Shown piece after piece: positions 41,812-51,619 of a stretch of 64,000 bases of DNA (the first letter of the stretch is position 1; every line of letters begins with the position of its first letter). The notes under the pieces were generated by a model. That model was given only the letters and a program-made list of their open reading frames with translations, had not been told where the DNA came from and did not search any database. The stretch spans positions 2,480,001 to 2,544,000 of the forward strand of contig CP136490.1 in assembly GCA_032768795.1 (NCBI GenBank), written 5' to 3'. This DNA is from Tremella fuciformis (lineage: Eukaryota; Basidiomycota; Tremellomycetes; Tremellales; Tremellaceae). The translations under genes and the position numbers were made by a program.

Positions 41812-43853
41812 ATGGTCACTGCGTCTGAACCGCTCCCCAAGGTCAGCTGGCAGGAAGCCGCCAAGGTCGAGCAGGCGCGCATTGCGGCGCTCTGGCCGGA
41901 AGAGTACAAGGCGAAGAACCTCCCGGATGCCAGCGTCCTCGATGTGCATGACTTTCCCGCCAAGTCGGGCGTCTTGAGCGAGCGCGAGGTGGCCATTACG
42001 GAGAGCCTGACCTGCGTGGAGCTGCTGGAGGCTATTGCCAAGGGCACCTACACTGCTGTCGAGGTGACCGTGGCGTTCTGCAAGCGAGCCACCATTGCCC
42101 AGCAGCTCGTGGGTGTTTTCTCTTATAAGGGGAACAGGACTGACACACAGCTCAACTGCCTGACCGAGGCGTGGTTTGATAAAGCTATTGCTCGGGCAGA
42201 GGAGCTGGACAAGTACTACAAGGAGACAGGCAAGACTGTCGGACCCCTCCATGGCTGTGAGCCTACTGCCCTCTGCCGTGACTGTCCTGTACTGACGACA
42301 GTGCCTATCTCCCTCAAGGACCAGGTCGAGGTCAAGGGGACCTACTTTACCATGTCCTACGTCGGACGAGTGGGCAACATCGCCAAGCACGACGCAGTCA
42401 TCACCGAGCTGCTCATCAAACAAGGCGTGAATCTGTGCCACACTCAGACGAGGGGACTTCGAGCTGACGACAGGCGGTGCTGTACGTCCGTACGAACATG
42501 GCTCAAGGGCTGTGGGCTGGTGAGGGGTACAACAACGTCCATGGCCGGACCACCAACCCGTTCAACGTGAGGCCATCTTGGACTGCCAGTCATAAAGGCT
42601 CATGACAGCGCAACCTGACATGCGGCGGCTCTTCTGGCGGCGAGGGTGCTCTCGTCGGGATCCGAGGCTCGCTCCTTGGCGTGGGATCCGACATCGGAGG
42701 CTCAGTCCGCCTGCCCGTACGCCCCAGCTTCCCTGCCGCACTGCCAGGCTGACCGCCAGTCCGCCTACCAGGGGATCTACGGCATGCGCGGATGCTACTC
42801 CCGCATCCCTTATGCCCGATGCTCCAACTCGTCCGAGGGCCAAGAGTCCGTCCGATCCATCCTCGGACCTCTGTCCGCCTCGCTGGACGGCATCAAGCTC
42901 TTCTACCAGTCCATCCTCGCTGCCAAGCCGTGGGAGTACGACCCGTGGACTCCCCGTATGCCATGGAACGAGGCGGCGTACAACCTCGCCGACCACGGGA
43001 GTGGCGGCAAGCTGTGCTTTGCCATCATGTGGAGCGACGGCGTGGTCGATGCTGTCCCGCCGTACACTCGCGCGATGAAGGAACTCAAGGCGGCCCTGGA
43101 GGCACAGGGGCACGAGGGTGCGCCGTGACGCCTTGCACAGATGGCTCTTGCTGACTTGCGTCAGTGATCGAGTGGAAAGCCTTCAAGCAGGCCGAGAGCG
43201 CCGAATTGCTCACCACCGCCTTCTCCGCCGACGGCTGGGCCGACCTGTACAAGCAGCTCGGCGTGTCCGGCGAGCCGCGCCTCGGGACGGTCATGGAGGC
43301 CACGGCGCCGACGCTGAGTATCACCGAGTACTTCGAGTTCAACTACCGCCGCACGGCGTACATCACCGAGGCGCTCGACTACTGGAACGCGACCAAGTCG
43401 CAAACCTCCACGGGGCGCCCTGTCGACTTTGTCATTTGCCCCGGGGCCGCCTGTGCCCCAAGCAGGCATGGCGATAGGCTGCAAGTCTTTTCCGTAGTCC
43501 TGTAGGGGTCGAGCTGATTGCAAGGTGGATCGGGTACACGGGGTGGTGCAACCTGACCGATTATGCCGCTGCCGTGCTGCCCGTCACCAAGGTCGACCCG
43601 GCCATCGACACCAAGCCCGCGCGGACCGAGTACCACTCGGACATGGACAAGTACAACTACAACCGCTGTGAGTCCACCTCTCTACCTGGCCGCCATGCTA
43701 GGGGAATGCTGAATGGCAGACGACCCCGAGGCCCAGAAGAACGCCCCGATCTCGCTTCAGATTGTGGGCAAGAAATACGAGGAAGAGGCGGTCATCCGGG
43801 CGCTCGAACTGGCCGACGCGGCGCTCAAGTCGTACCGTGCTTCCAAGGCATAG
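41812..43853 (+). CDS. amdS: Acetamidase-type amidase (amidase signature family), nine exons
   Basis: Exons 41812-42108, 42151-42256, 42302-42426, 42474-42566, 42609-42716, 42760-43117, 43165-43480, 43525-43667 and 43720-43853 give 559 residues, the usual AmdS length. It should hydrolyse small amides to ammonium and acid in the cytosol. The Ser-cisSer-Lys triad is present: Lys in G-L-P-I-S-L-K-D-Q (K140), cis-Ser in C-G-G-S-S-G-G-E (about S216) and the nucleophile in G-S-D-I-G-G-S-V-R (S239). The end [13 protein letters not shown] and S-L-Q-I-V-G-K-K-Y is family-typical. Intron 43481-43524 is GC-AG (GCAAGT donor) and needed for the frame. It is divergent to Dur3, consistent with shared nitrogen control. 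Confidence 0.92.
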
Positions 43854-43945
43854 CACATCCAAAGTATAGTGATGAGACGCTGTCGAAGACGTTGCAGAAG
43901 GAAGAAGCATAGAAACGATGCATACAGGCTTTCTCTGGGTTTCCG

Positions 43946-44079
43946 TGTTGGGATTTGAACGTGGGTTGGCTTAAAAGGTAATCGGATATTCCGGGAGTCG
44001 CACCCAGATTACCGGTGTGTTACTATTACACTAAATACCCATTAGGGAGATTAGCTCTCGCGCGGAGGCTATTCCAACA
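43946..44079 (-). repeat. TRIM LTR 1 (134 bp)
   Basis: TG...CA ends with inverted repeat TGTTGG/CCAACA. Contains the tRNA-like fold at 43983-44040. Confidence 0.85.
43983..44040 (-). ncRNA. tRNA-like fold lacking an anticodon arm (in every TRIM LTR)
   Basis: On the minus strand, GGGTATT pairs with AATATCC (7 bp, one G-U) as an acceptor stem. GTGT/ACAC forms a D-arm-like hairpin, and CTGGG-TGCGACT-CCCGG forms a T-arm with a 7-nt loop. Only 9 nt separate the D and T arms, so no anticodon arm fits. Further copies are at 44370-44427, 44504-44561 and 44891-44948. Pol III A-box-like TAGTGTAATAG lies inside and a B-box-like GTTCAAATCC lies near the LTR end. Whether an RNA is made is unknown. Confidence 0.5.
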
Positions 44080-44332
44080 CTCCCCTTACTTTCTAATCCG
44101 CCCAAGGATTTGAAAGTACCTAATAGCCTCGGGGACTAATCTGCACGGGCTCCCCTGGCTCCGTCAGACCCGGACACTTCCGGAGCGTCGCCTCCCCTGA
44201 CTTTGGGGCTTGGCACGCCTAGTTTTTCTCCCCTGCCTGCCTACACACCAGTGGTAGTGCAGCCCCGTTCTTAGGCTCCCAGCACGCCTATCTGTGGACC
44301 CTTTTTGTCCTACTCGCGCGGAATATCCGCCA

Positions 44333-44466
44333 TGTTGGGATTTGAACGTGGGTTGGCTTAAAAGGTAATCGGATATTCCGGGAGTCGCACCCAGATTACC
44401 GGTGTGTTACTATTACACTAAATACCCATTAGGGAGATTAGCTCTCGCGCGGAGGCTATTCCAACA
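44333..44466 (-). repeat. TRIM LTR 2 (134 bp)
   Basis: Same sequence as LTR 1 by eye. Abuts LTR 3 directly. Confidence 0.85.
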
Positions 44467-44600
44467 TGTTGGGATTTGAACGTGGGTTGGCTTAAAAGGT
44501 AATCGGATATTCCGGGAGTCGCACCCAGATTACCGGTGTGTTACTATTACACTAAATACCCATTAGGGAGATTAGCTCTCGCGCGGAGGCTATTCCAACA
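44467..44600 (-). repeat. TRIM LTR 3 (134 bp)
   Basis: Same sequence as LTR 1 by eye. The LTR2/LTR3 junction reads CCAACA-TGTTGG. Confidence 0.85.
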
Positions 44601-44853
44601 CTCCCCTTACTTTCTAATCCGCCCAAGGATTTGAAAGTACCTAATAGCCTCGGGGACTAATCTGCACGGGCTCCCCTGGCTCCGTCAGACCCGGACACTT
44701 CCGGAGCGTCGCCTCCCCTGACTTTGGGGCTTGGCACGCCTAGTTTTTCTCCCCTGCCTGCCTACACACCAGTGGTAGTGCAGCCCCGTTCTTAGGCTCC
44801 CAGCACGCCTATCTGTGGACCCTTTTTGTCCTACTCGCGCGGAATATCCGCCA

Positions 44854-44987
44854 TGTTGGGATTTGAACGTGGGTTGGCTTAAAAGGTAATCGGATATTCC
44901 GGGAGTCGCACCCAGATTACCGGTGTGTTACTATTACACTAAATACCCATTAGGGAGATTAGCTCTCGCGCGGAGGCTATTCCAACA
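44854..44987 (-). repeat. TRIM LTR 4 (134 bp)
   Basis: Same sequence as LTR 1 by eye. Followed by the right TSD TTCCG. Confidence 0.85.
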
Positions 44988-45119
44988 TTCCGTAGGACAT
45001 GCGGAGTGGAGTGTCTGCTGACGTAATCTGGTAAACAACCAGAGCTGAACTCGCCACCGGATGGACGCGATTGCTTTCTTTCTTTTCTTTCTTCGTCTCC
45101 CACCGTCACATCTGTAATC

Positions 45120-46786
45120 ATGCCTGTCCCGCCTACGCCTTTCTTGCCGCGAGGTGTGCCTCCCGATCAGTCCCTCTTGCTGGCGACCGAGCCGATATTC
45201 GATGCGGACGAATCTCTATGGGGGGATGAGACGTTTGCTGGACCGTCTTCTCGGCCAGCTGCCGGGCTCCTTGACGACCAGCCCGATTCCACATATCGGT
45301 TGGAGGAGGAAGTCTTGTATGGTCGAGGAGAGAGGCAGCAGAGTGTTGCATCTGCCTCTCTGTCCTCGATCAGGAGGAGCAGTATCACCAGCCAGTGGGG
45401 TATTCGCCAGAGAGAAGGCGGCCCCGCTGTCGAGCCCCCCGACCCTAAGAATGGTCAGTCAACGCAACGGCGACCGAAGGCATTGCCTTGTACTGATGAT
45501 CAGTCAAGCCTCCCACGCCGAAGAAGGACGACTTCTACTCTCGTCGTGTCGCAGACTGCGACCGTCGCTCCAGCGTCGGCGTGGCCTCACCCGTTCTTCC
45601 AACCTTGACACTCCCTCCCTCCGGGCCCTCCGAATCTGCCCTTCGAAGGCCGACCAGTTCGACAAGTACGGCCGTAAATACGGTACAAAAACCTGTGGAA
45701 GTCCAGTTGGGACCGTCCGATGTACATCGTCGAATGGACCTTGCCGTGGGTGAACATCGCGCAGATTACTCTGGAACCTCGGCTTTAGCGAGATATCTGG
45801 CACGACGTCAGGGCGAGCCTGATCAACGCCCAGAGTCTCCGCCATCTTTGCCATCAAGCTTTGGCTTAGGTTCCGAGTCAGCATCCATAAGTTCAGATCG
45901 TTCAACGGCAAACATGAGCAACGGGACATTGAATCGTGTCCGGTCGGCCGAGTCGTCATCGCGTCGCTCGTCCATCGGCGAGCGGGTGATCGGATTTGTC
46001 TCTTCGTTGCTCACCGGCTCTCAGCCTAGTCTTCCATCTTCTGAAGGACCGGAAGCGAGTCGATCTGCTATAACAACCGACTCAGAGGAGCGGCTCGATA
46101 CGACAACGTCTCCACCAAAAACTCGAAGGAGAGTCGTCCCTGTCCAGCCAGCCCCGTTTCTTCCGGGATTCCGCGTGCCTCATATCGCTCCTCTCACAAG
46201 GCCTGTCGCCGTTCAACCCCGACAGACGGCATCTTCTCAGGCAAAGACCGTTTCAGCTCAGCGACCAACTAGCTCGACCGTTTCACGCAAACCGCTCGGA
46301 GTCACTTCGCTCAATCACAAAAGATCCACTCAGACCGCATTCACGTCCGCGGCTCTCGCTCGACTACCGCCTCCGGGTAAAGGTGTCTCATCGTCCGTCA
46401 GGCCTTCGACAATATCAGACGCTGAGCGGGCTCGTAACTTGGCGGCGAAGAAAGCAATGTACGATGCACTCGCTTCTGCCCACGCGCCACCGGCGATAAA
46501 GCATTCTACGCTCCCGCCCGAATCGAGGAAAGCCGCTCCGAAGACTGTACCAGTCACTGGTCGAACGCCAGGCAAGGCCAGCCGCGCCAGGGCCGAAGAG
46601 AGGTTGAGGTACGAGGAAGGACTCAAGGCGAGGCAGAAACAGAGGGAAGACGAGCTGGCTAAGATGGAGCAGCTGAGGGACGAGATCGAAGAAGAGGAAC
46701 AGCGGATAAGAAGGAAAGAGACGGTCATCCGTGCCCGACCAGTGCCGGACATGTACCGCCAGGCCGGCACCGGGCTGCGCCTCTAA
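45120..46786 (+). CDS. Coiled-coil protein with TPX2-like C-terminus, two exons
   Basis: Exons 45120-45453 and 45504-46786 (50-nt intron, branch near ACTGAT) give 538 residues. Most is Ser/Pro/Thr-rich and probably disordered. Residues about 458-525 form a charged helix (R-A-R-A-E-E-R-L-R-Y-E-E-G-L-K to E-E-E-E-Q-R-I-R-R-K-E) ending in V-I-R-A-R-P-V-P-D-M-Y. The [FI]-[KR]-A-R-P-x-P-D-x-Y ending resembles the conserved motif of the TPX2 C-terminal domain of microtubule-binding spindle proteins. That assignment rests on this motif and the helix only. The TRIM dimer ends 132 bp upstream of the start and may affect its promoter. Confidence 0.75.
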
Positions 46787-46907
46787 TACCTGCGATGTGT
46801 TGTATGGTACAGTGTTGTTGCTTGCTCATGTGCAACTTTTTGGATGTCATGCAACTGATCCACCCATACATCGCATTTCGTTCTTACAACCTCAGGGTGG
46901 TCCAGTC

Positions 46908-48325
46908 TTACTGCTGCTCGCCCGCGACGACCGCCCGCATGATCATGAGGTTCAGCTCTGTATCGTTTTTCGCGTCCTCTGGGGTCGTCTTGATCGGCTT
47001 GCCCTCGACAATGCATGCGTACAGCTCGCGCATCTCGACAGTGTAGGGGTCTTCGAACGTCGGGCGGTACACCTCGGTAGAGAGGTCGCCTTGGCCGTTC
47101 GGCGAAGAGAGGACGGTCGTGGTGATTGGCAGTCCCTTGACGTAGGGTCTTCAGTCAGTCTCGTGCACTTGCGCGACAAGTCCACGAAGGGACTTACGAA
47201 TCGTACTCGATCTTGATCCGCTCTTTGCCCGTGTGCAGCTCGAGGTGCGCGTCGAAAATCGGCACATCGTCAATGGTCATCTTCTCATCAACTTACAAGA
47301 ACGGAGCGAAAAGGATGGAAGGCGCACCTCGTAAAAAGCCGTGAACGACCCATAGTCGAACAGGATATTCCACCAGAGCGCCTTGCCCTTGTACGCCCGC
47401 CTGCTCGCCGCAATCACGCGCTTGGGCATTCCCACCAGCTCCCGCATCGCCGAGAGGTCGTGGCTGCCGAGACTCCCGAGGGTCATGTACGAGTTCAAGT
47501 TGAACTCGGTCGGCTCGATGCCCGGCAGGCCCTCGACAAAGTTGGCGCGCATGCGGTCGGGCAGCGACGGGCCCGACTCGGCCGCGTTGGCCGCTGCGCC
47601 GGGTACGGGGAAGTACTGTTGGTACATCCCCGAATGGTGGGTGAAGTACATGTTCTCCCCGTCAGCGTCCCCCCCTCCTAGAAGCTCTCCTGGTAGGAGA
47701 GGAGCAGACTCACATTCCCGATCAAGTCCCGTATGCGCAGATACCCAATCTCCGCCTCGCGGCCCTTGATCCTCTCCTTGACGAGCGCCAGGGCCGGCGC
47801 GTACCGCCGCATGTACCCCACAAACACGAGCTTGCCTGTCTCCTTTGCGACGCGCGCGACGGTTTCGCACTCTGCGACTGTTTGGCACATTGGTTTCTCC
47901 GTAAAGACGTGCTTGCCCGCTCGGAGGGCAGCGACGATGTGGTCGCAGTGTGCAATGTCGTTTGAGCACACAAAGACCAGGTCGATCTTCGTCGGAGAGG
48001 CCAGCATGGCGGTGCTGCCCATCAACCCTGCCACACGTCTGTGTCTCGCCGTCACTCATACTCACACGTCCGTGTACGTCTCGGGAATGTGGAACTTTTT
48101 GCTGCAGTGCTCCAGTGCCGCCGGAGACAGGTCGCAGATCGCCACGGTCTTGTACATGTGGTCGGCCATGGCGAGGTTGGGAAGCTTGCTATCAGCTCAG
48201 CCGCCTGACACCACTCTGCAACCCACATGCACCACCTGCGATACCTCGCCGCACCCTATCACGGCGACGTTCAAGACGGGTCCATTCGAGATGTGCGGCT
48301 TGAGCAAGCGCGGTCCGCTGGCCAT
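46908..48325 (-). CDS. Gfo/Idh/MocA-family oxidoreductase, six exons
   Basis: Exons (minus) 48227-48325, 48066-48184, 47714-48038, 47328-47654, 47198-47280 and 46908-47148 give about 397 residues. It should be an NAD(P)-dependent sugar or inositol dehydrogenase-type enzyme. The Rossmann start L-N-V-A-V-I-G-C-G-E-V-S-Q and the motif H-V-F-T-E-K-P-M-C (E-K-P with the catalytic Lys) are clear. F-V-G-Y-M-R-R-Y-A-P and G-S-L-G-S-H-D-L-S-A-M-R follow. The second intron is uncertain: 27 nt (48039-48065) or 39 nt (48039-48077) both keep the frame. A 59-nt intron follows exon 3. No export signal, so the enzyme is cytosolic. Substrate unknown. Confidence 0.88.
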
Positions 48326-48683
48326 GGTGAATGAGTCGCTCGATGTAGCTGTACAAGTGTGCGCGTCAGAATCACCTGCACCCCTGCCCCAGTTCATAAG
48401 CTCATCACTGCCAAGCGGAGACGAGACGGCCATCCTAGATGACAGGTGGGATTGGTGCCCGGTATACACCGGGCCGAAGCCGACAATCAGCCGGGGCTCA
48501 AGTGGACAGTGTGCTTTTATCCGTCAGCCCTGTTGCTTTTAGCCGTCGCGCCTGGAGGCGGGGAGCCTGGGTGCATCCATCCGTGTAGCTACAGGCAAGT
48601 GGACGAACCATGCTATGAGCAGGATCAGGGATGAACGAGCCGAAAGGGATCCCCCAAGTGTTTCCCAAAAAAGCAAAAACATG
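48326..48683. other. Intergenic, oxidoreductase promoter
   Basis: No supported gene between the oxidoreductase start and the tRNA. Confidence 0.45.
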
Positions 48684-48755
48684 TGGAGAAACGGTGAATC
48701 GAACACCGATTTCAGACATGCTAAGTCCGTGTACTAGCCATTATACGATTTCCCC
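48684..48755 (-). tRNA. tRNA-Ala (AGC)
   Basis: On the minus strand a 72-nt cloverleaf folds. The acceptor is GGGGAAA with TTTCTCC (one G-U) and discriminator A. The anticodon stem CGGAC/GTCTG has loop TTAGCAT (anticodon AGC), and the T-arm CGGTG-TTCGATT-CACCG is perfect. The D-arm is AT-rich with one mismatch. No intron. Confidence 0.9.
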
Positions 48756-48944
48756 GACACGTGAACGCCTTATGTCATGATCATATAGATACTAAATGTC
48801 ATCTGTATAGGAGTCGTGGTCTTTGGTACCCAGTCTGCGTGTCTCTGACATGGATACGATCACGTCACACATTCTCAACGACTACCAAGGCCTACAATAC
48901 GCTGTCAGGCCAGGAGAGATGCTGACAGACTCAAGGTATGGTCT

Positions 48945-49697
48945 TCAGCGACCTGCCGCAGTAGAACGAGACATATGTCCTCGGATTTCCTGCACTGCAT
49001 CGAGGATGATGGAGGACTGGGTCTTCCAGAGGCCGCGGGAGGCGGCCAACTGATCCAGCATCCCCTTCAGCTCGTCCCATTTTTCGTCCTCCCAATCCTC
49101 ATCTGAATCGGCACATTGGAAGATATCGAGTTCGTCCTGGAAGGCACCAGCCGTCCAGCCCTTGCCGGAGAGATCGGGAGAGATCTCGCCCATGTAATCA
49201 ATGAGGATTTTGACTGGGTCTTCATACATGGGCTGAGTTTCGGTGATGCTGTTCTCCTCGGGCCAGACTTGATAATCGCTAGTCTGTGATGGGCCGGCCC
49301 ACGCAGGATTGGCGCTATCATATGCCACATACGCGCTGTCCGCCGAGTTCCCCCAATTGACATCGTTGAACATCACCCCAGGCGCCGACGCCATTGCGTT
49401 CTGGAGATCCGGGTCTCGCATGATTGGGCGATCATAAGCCCTTGCACTCGGCCATGAGAGAGCATTGGAGGCTGAGGCGAACGATGCTGAGTGTGGTTCA
49501 GTCGTTTCTGGGTCGTTCAACCGCTCGTCATACAAATACAGTTGACCGGGATGGGGAGGGTCGTCGTTGTAGAATACCGCCGCGCCCCGTTCTGCTTTGT
49601 GTGCGACTTCTTCTGATTGCTGCTGACCGGACCGTGAAAGTCTACGACTAAATTGTCGTAGGGCATTTGATGTTCGCCGGAGCGGGGAGTTTGGCAT
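48945..49697 (-). CDS. Orphan acidic protein with basic N-terminus
   Basis: Single frame of 250 residues. It starts M-P-N-S-P-L-R-R-T-S-N-A-L-R-Q-F-S-R-R-L-S-R, a basic amphipathic segment, then P-P-H-P-G-Q-L-Y-L-Y. The middle is polar. The last 90 residues are acidic with a helical look (I-L-I-D-Y-M-G-E-I, D-E-D-W-E-D-E-K-W-D-E-L-K-G-M-L-D-Q-L). The P-H-P-G-[QK]-L motif recurs in the gene at 51620-52525 on the same strand, hinting at common ancestry. No known domain. Confidence 0.55.
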   Translation of the reverse strand: MPNSPLRRTSNALRQFSRRLSRSGQQQSEEVAHKAERGAAVFYNDDPPHPGQLYLYDERLNDPETTEPHSASFASASNALSWPSARAYDRPIMRDPDLQNAMASAPGVMFNDVNWGNSADSAYVAYDSANPAWAGPSQTSDYQVWPEENSITETQPMYEDPVKILIDYMGEISPDLSGKGWTAGAFQDELDIFQCADSDEDWEDEKWDELKGMLDQLAASRGLWKTQSSIILDAVQEIRGHMSRSTAAGR

Positions 49698-50131
49698 GAC
49701 CTAGCTGTCGACTACACGATCGATTGAGGCGTGTGAGAGAACAAACTGGTCTTGCAGAATGCTCGCTTCTATTTCACTCAAGAACTCTCAGGCGGCCGGG
49801 CACTTCCTTTCAGTCCTTCAGAATAAGCTAGAAAGGGGAATGAGGAGGTGGTCAAAGTGCGACGTGTGTCAGGTTGTCGAATAGCCTGGACTCTTCGGGC
49901 TTGGGCACATGCCTCACTTTGCTCAAAGAATCTCATGTTGCCTCTCGGATCCATTGTATCGCGAGACCTTGGATGAGGCGAGTCAGGAGGGTTTTAGGAC
50001 CCCGCAAGCTCGCGCAAGGAGGGTCTCGGGCCAGAATCGCAATTTCGAACGACCTTTCTGAAATGGATGAGATCTCTCGTTGACACAAAGCAGACTACCG
50101 ATGTAAGATTGCATTCATTTGATGTCCTCTA
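49698..50131. other. Intergenic
   Basis: No supported gene. Upstream region of the orphan gene at 48945-49697. Confidence 0.45.
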
Positions 50132-50863
50132 TCAGTCATACCAAGAGTTCCGCGCCCTCGCGTAGGAAGTCGTACCGTCCTCGTTCAAAACCGCTTTCAT
50201 GTAAGGAGCTGGTGGCCTTGTGAAGGCGGCAATTGCTCTTATAGCCAATGGCAAAGGCTCGGGATACAGATCTGCCACATTCTCTAGATGCTCAAAGATG
50301 TACTGTATTTTCGTGTCGGTTACTCTTGCGCCCAGGCTGGTCGTGAGCGTGTCCAACATCGAGCGAAAGTCTTCTACGCTCGTTGCATGATCCGCTAACT
50401 CGTCGACAAAATTCTCCGCGTTGTTTTTCAGTAGCGTGACCGCTTGCGATATGGTATCATCGCCCGAAGACGAGGCTGCAGCGCGTGCGGCCCGCTCGTA
50501 GGGAGTGATGTCAATTGGGATGTGCGGAGTCGGCGTCCGCGACACGGGACTCGCAGGGCGGATCGGAGGCGCCGAAATCGAGGGGCTAAGAGGCCTCTTT
50601 ATCTTTCGCACTGGGAACTCTTCGTCACCGTCCGATATCGCAGACTCGTCCACGGCAGCGTTAAAAACGCTATGAGCGATGGGGGAGCTACTGGCAGGAT
50701 TGGTGTCCGATACGAGATTGATCGGCCGCGATACCAGACAAAATAACGGGGAGCTCGGGCGGCGGCGCACGGAGCCTAATACGTGCCGGGTTCTCAAAAG
50801 TGTGTTCGAGCAGGACGCTGCAGGCGAGCACGACCTGCTTCGACGCGTTCTACTGCTGGGCAT
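50132..50863 (-). CDS. Orphan protein with helical C-terminal half
   Basis: 243 residues from the ATG at 50863 (M-P-S-S-R-T-R-R-S-R-S-C-S-P). The frame extends upstream to 51046 but that part has poor context. The N-terminal half is Ser/Arg/Pro-rich with K-I-K-R-P-L-S-P. The C-terminal half is predicted helical (I-S-Q-A-V-T-L-L-K-N-N-A-E-N-F-V-D-E-L, then V-E-D-F-R-S-M-L-D-T-L-T-T-S-L-G-A-R-V). The F-R-S-M-L-D-T-L stretch weakly resembles the short motif of the small genes downstream. No named family. Confidence 0.55.
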   Translation of the reverse strand: MPSSRTRRSRSCSPAASCSNTLLRTRHVLGSVRRRPSSPLFCLVSRPINLVSDTNPASSSPIAHSVFNAAVDESAISDGDEEFPVRKIKRPLSPSISAPPIRPASPVSRTPTPHIPIDITPYERAARAAASSSGDDTISQAVTLLKNNAENFVDELADHATSVEDFRSMLDTLTTSLGARVTDTKIQYIFEHLENVADLYPEPLPLAIRAIAAFTRPPAPYMKAVLNEDGTTSYARARNSWYD

Positions 50864-51619
50864 GTTAGTCGACTGATGATGGAGCTCGTGTGCAGGCCAT
50901 ATTCGGGCTTTATAGCTGTCGACATGATTCGACTTTGGGCTTCCTCTGAGTGCTCCTCGCGGTCCGCGTGAACCGTTCAAGAGCAGACGAAAGGACAATA
51001 TCGCGCGGGACTGGACAATCGAGCGGATACCGGACTCGAAACGCAAATCTCTCCCTCCGGGCCTTCCTGAAATTCACGTCGTGTACAGATGGTCGGCTGA
51101 AGAGCTTGCTCGTGTCCTGTCTCAGCTTGCGGAGTGCGGAGGCATCGCATGTCCCTTCTTGTTCTCGCAGACATACAGGAAGCCCCGCTTCTTGATACGT
51201 GTCGCACTGTCTCGATCTGAAAGGAATGACTCGACGGGCCTTGAGCGAAGCTGCCTTGTGTGGCGCTCGCGCCTTCTCGACCCCATTTGCGTTTGGTTCT
51301 GAGAATCCTTGAGGGGCTGGGTCGCCGATTCCCCCGGCAGTGTTTTCGACGTCCGAGATGCCTCTTTGCTGTTTATCTTTCCGTCACTGAGATCTTTATG
51401 CTACGTCTTCACCCCTCTGACTCGGTGCGAGGGCCTTCTACCTCGCCTGAAGACGAGAGCCCTCAGTCGGTCAGGAGGTTAAATTGACGTGAGGAGGGGC
51501 ATTCACATACATACTCAGCAGAAGAAACCTGCATGCACAATGACAACGATTCGACTATGTTAGAAACCTTGGGAAAGAGCAACCCAAAGCACCCACGAGC
51601 CTACGGAACGCCCCCGTAT
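50864..51619. other. Intergenic
   Basis: No supported gene on either strand. Small plus-strand frames (for example 51260-51487) show nothing recognisable. Confidence 0.4.

Larger units (their letters stand above)
43946..44987 (-). mobile_element. Tandem dimer of a TRIM-like miniature LTR element
   Basis: The order is LTR (134 bp), interior (253 bp), LTR, LTR, interior, LTR, with all copies of each part apparently identical. LTRs start TGTTGG and end CCAACA. The whole dimer is flanked by TTCCG (43941-43945 and 44988-44992). Read on the minus strand, the interior starts TGGCGGATATTCCGCGCG directly after an LTR (primer-binding site) and ends with the purine tract AGAAAGTAAGGGGAG before the next LTR. 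No coding capacity exists, so it is non-autonomous. The two middle LTRs touch without a duplication between them. It lies 132 bp upstream of the next gene's ATG. Confidence 0.85.

Noticed and set aside
43946..44987. Reading the 134-bp repeats as a tRNA gene array or a CRISPR-like array
   Set aside because: The tRNA-like part lacks an anticodon arm, and ends TG/CA, PBS, polypurine tract and TSD fit an LTR element. CRISPR arrays do not occur in eukaryotic nuclear DNA and the spacers here are identical.
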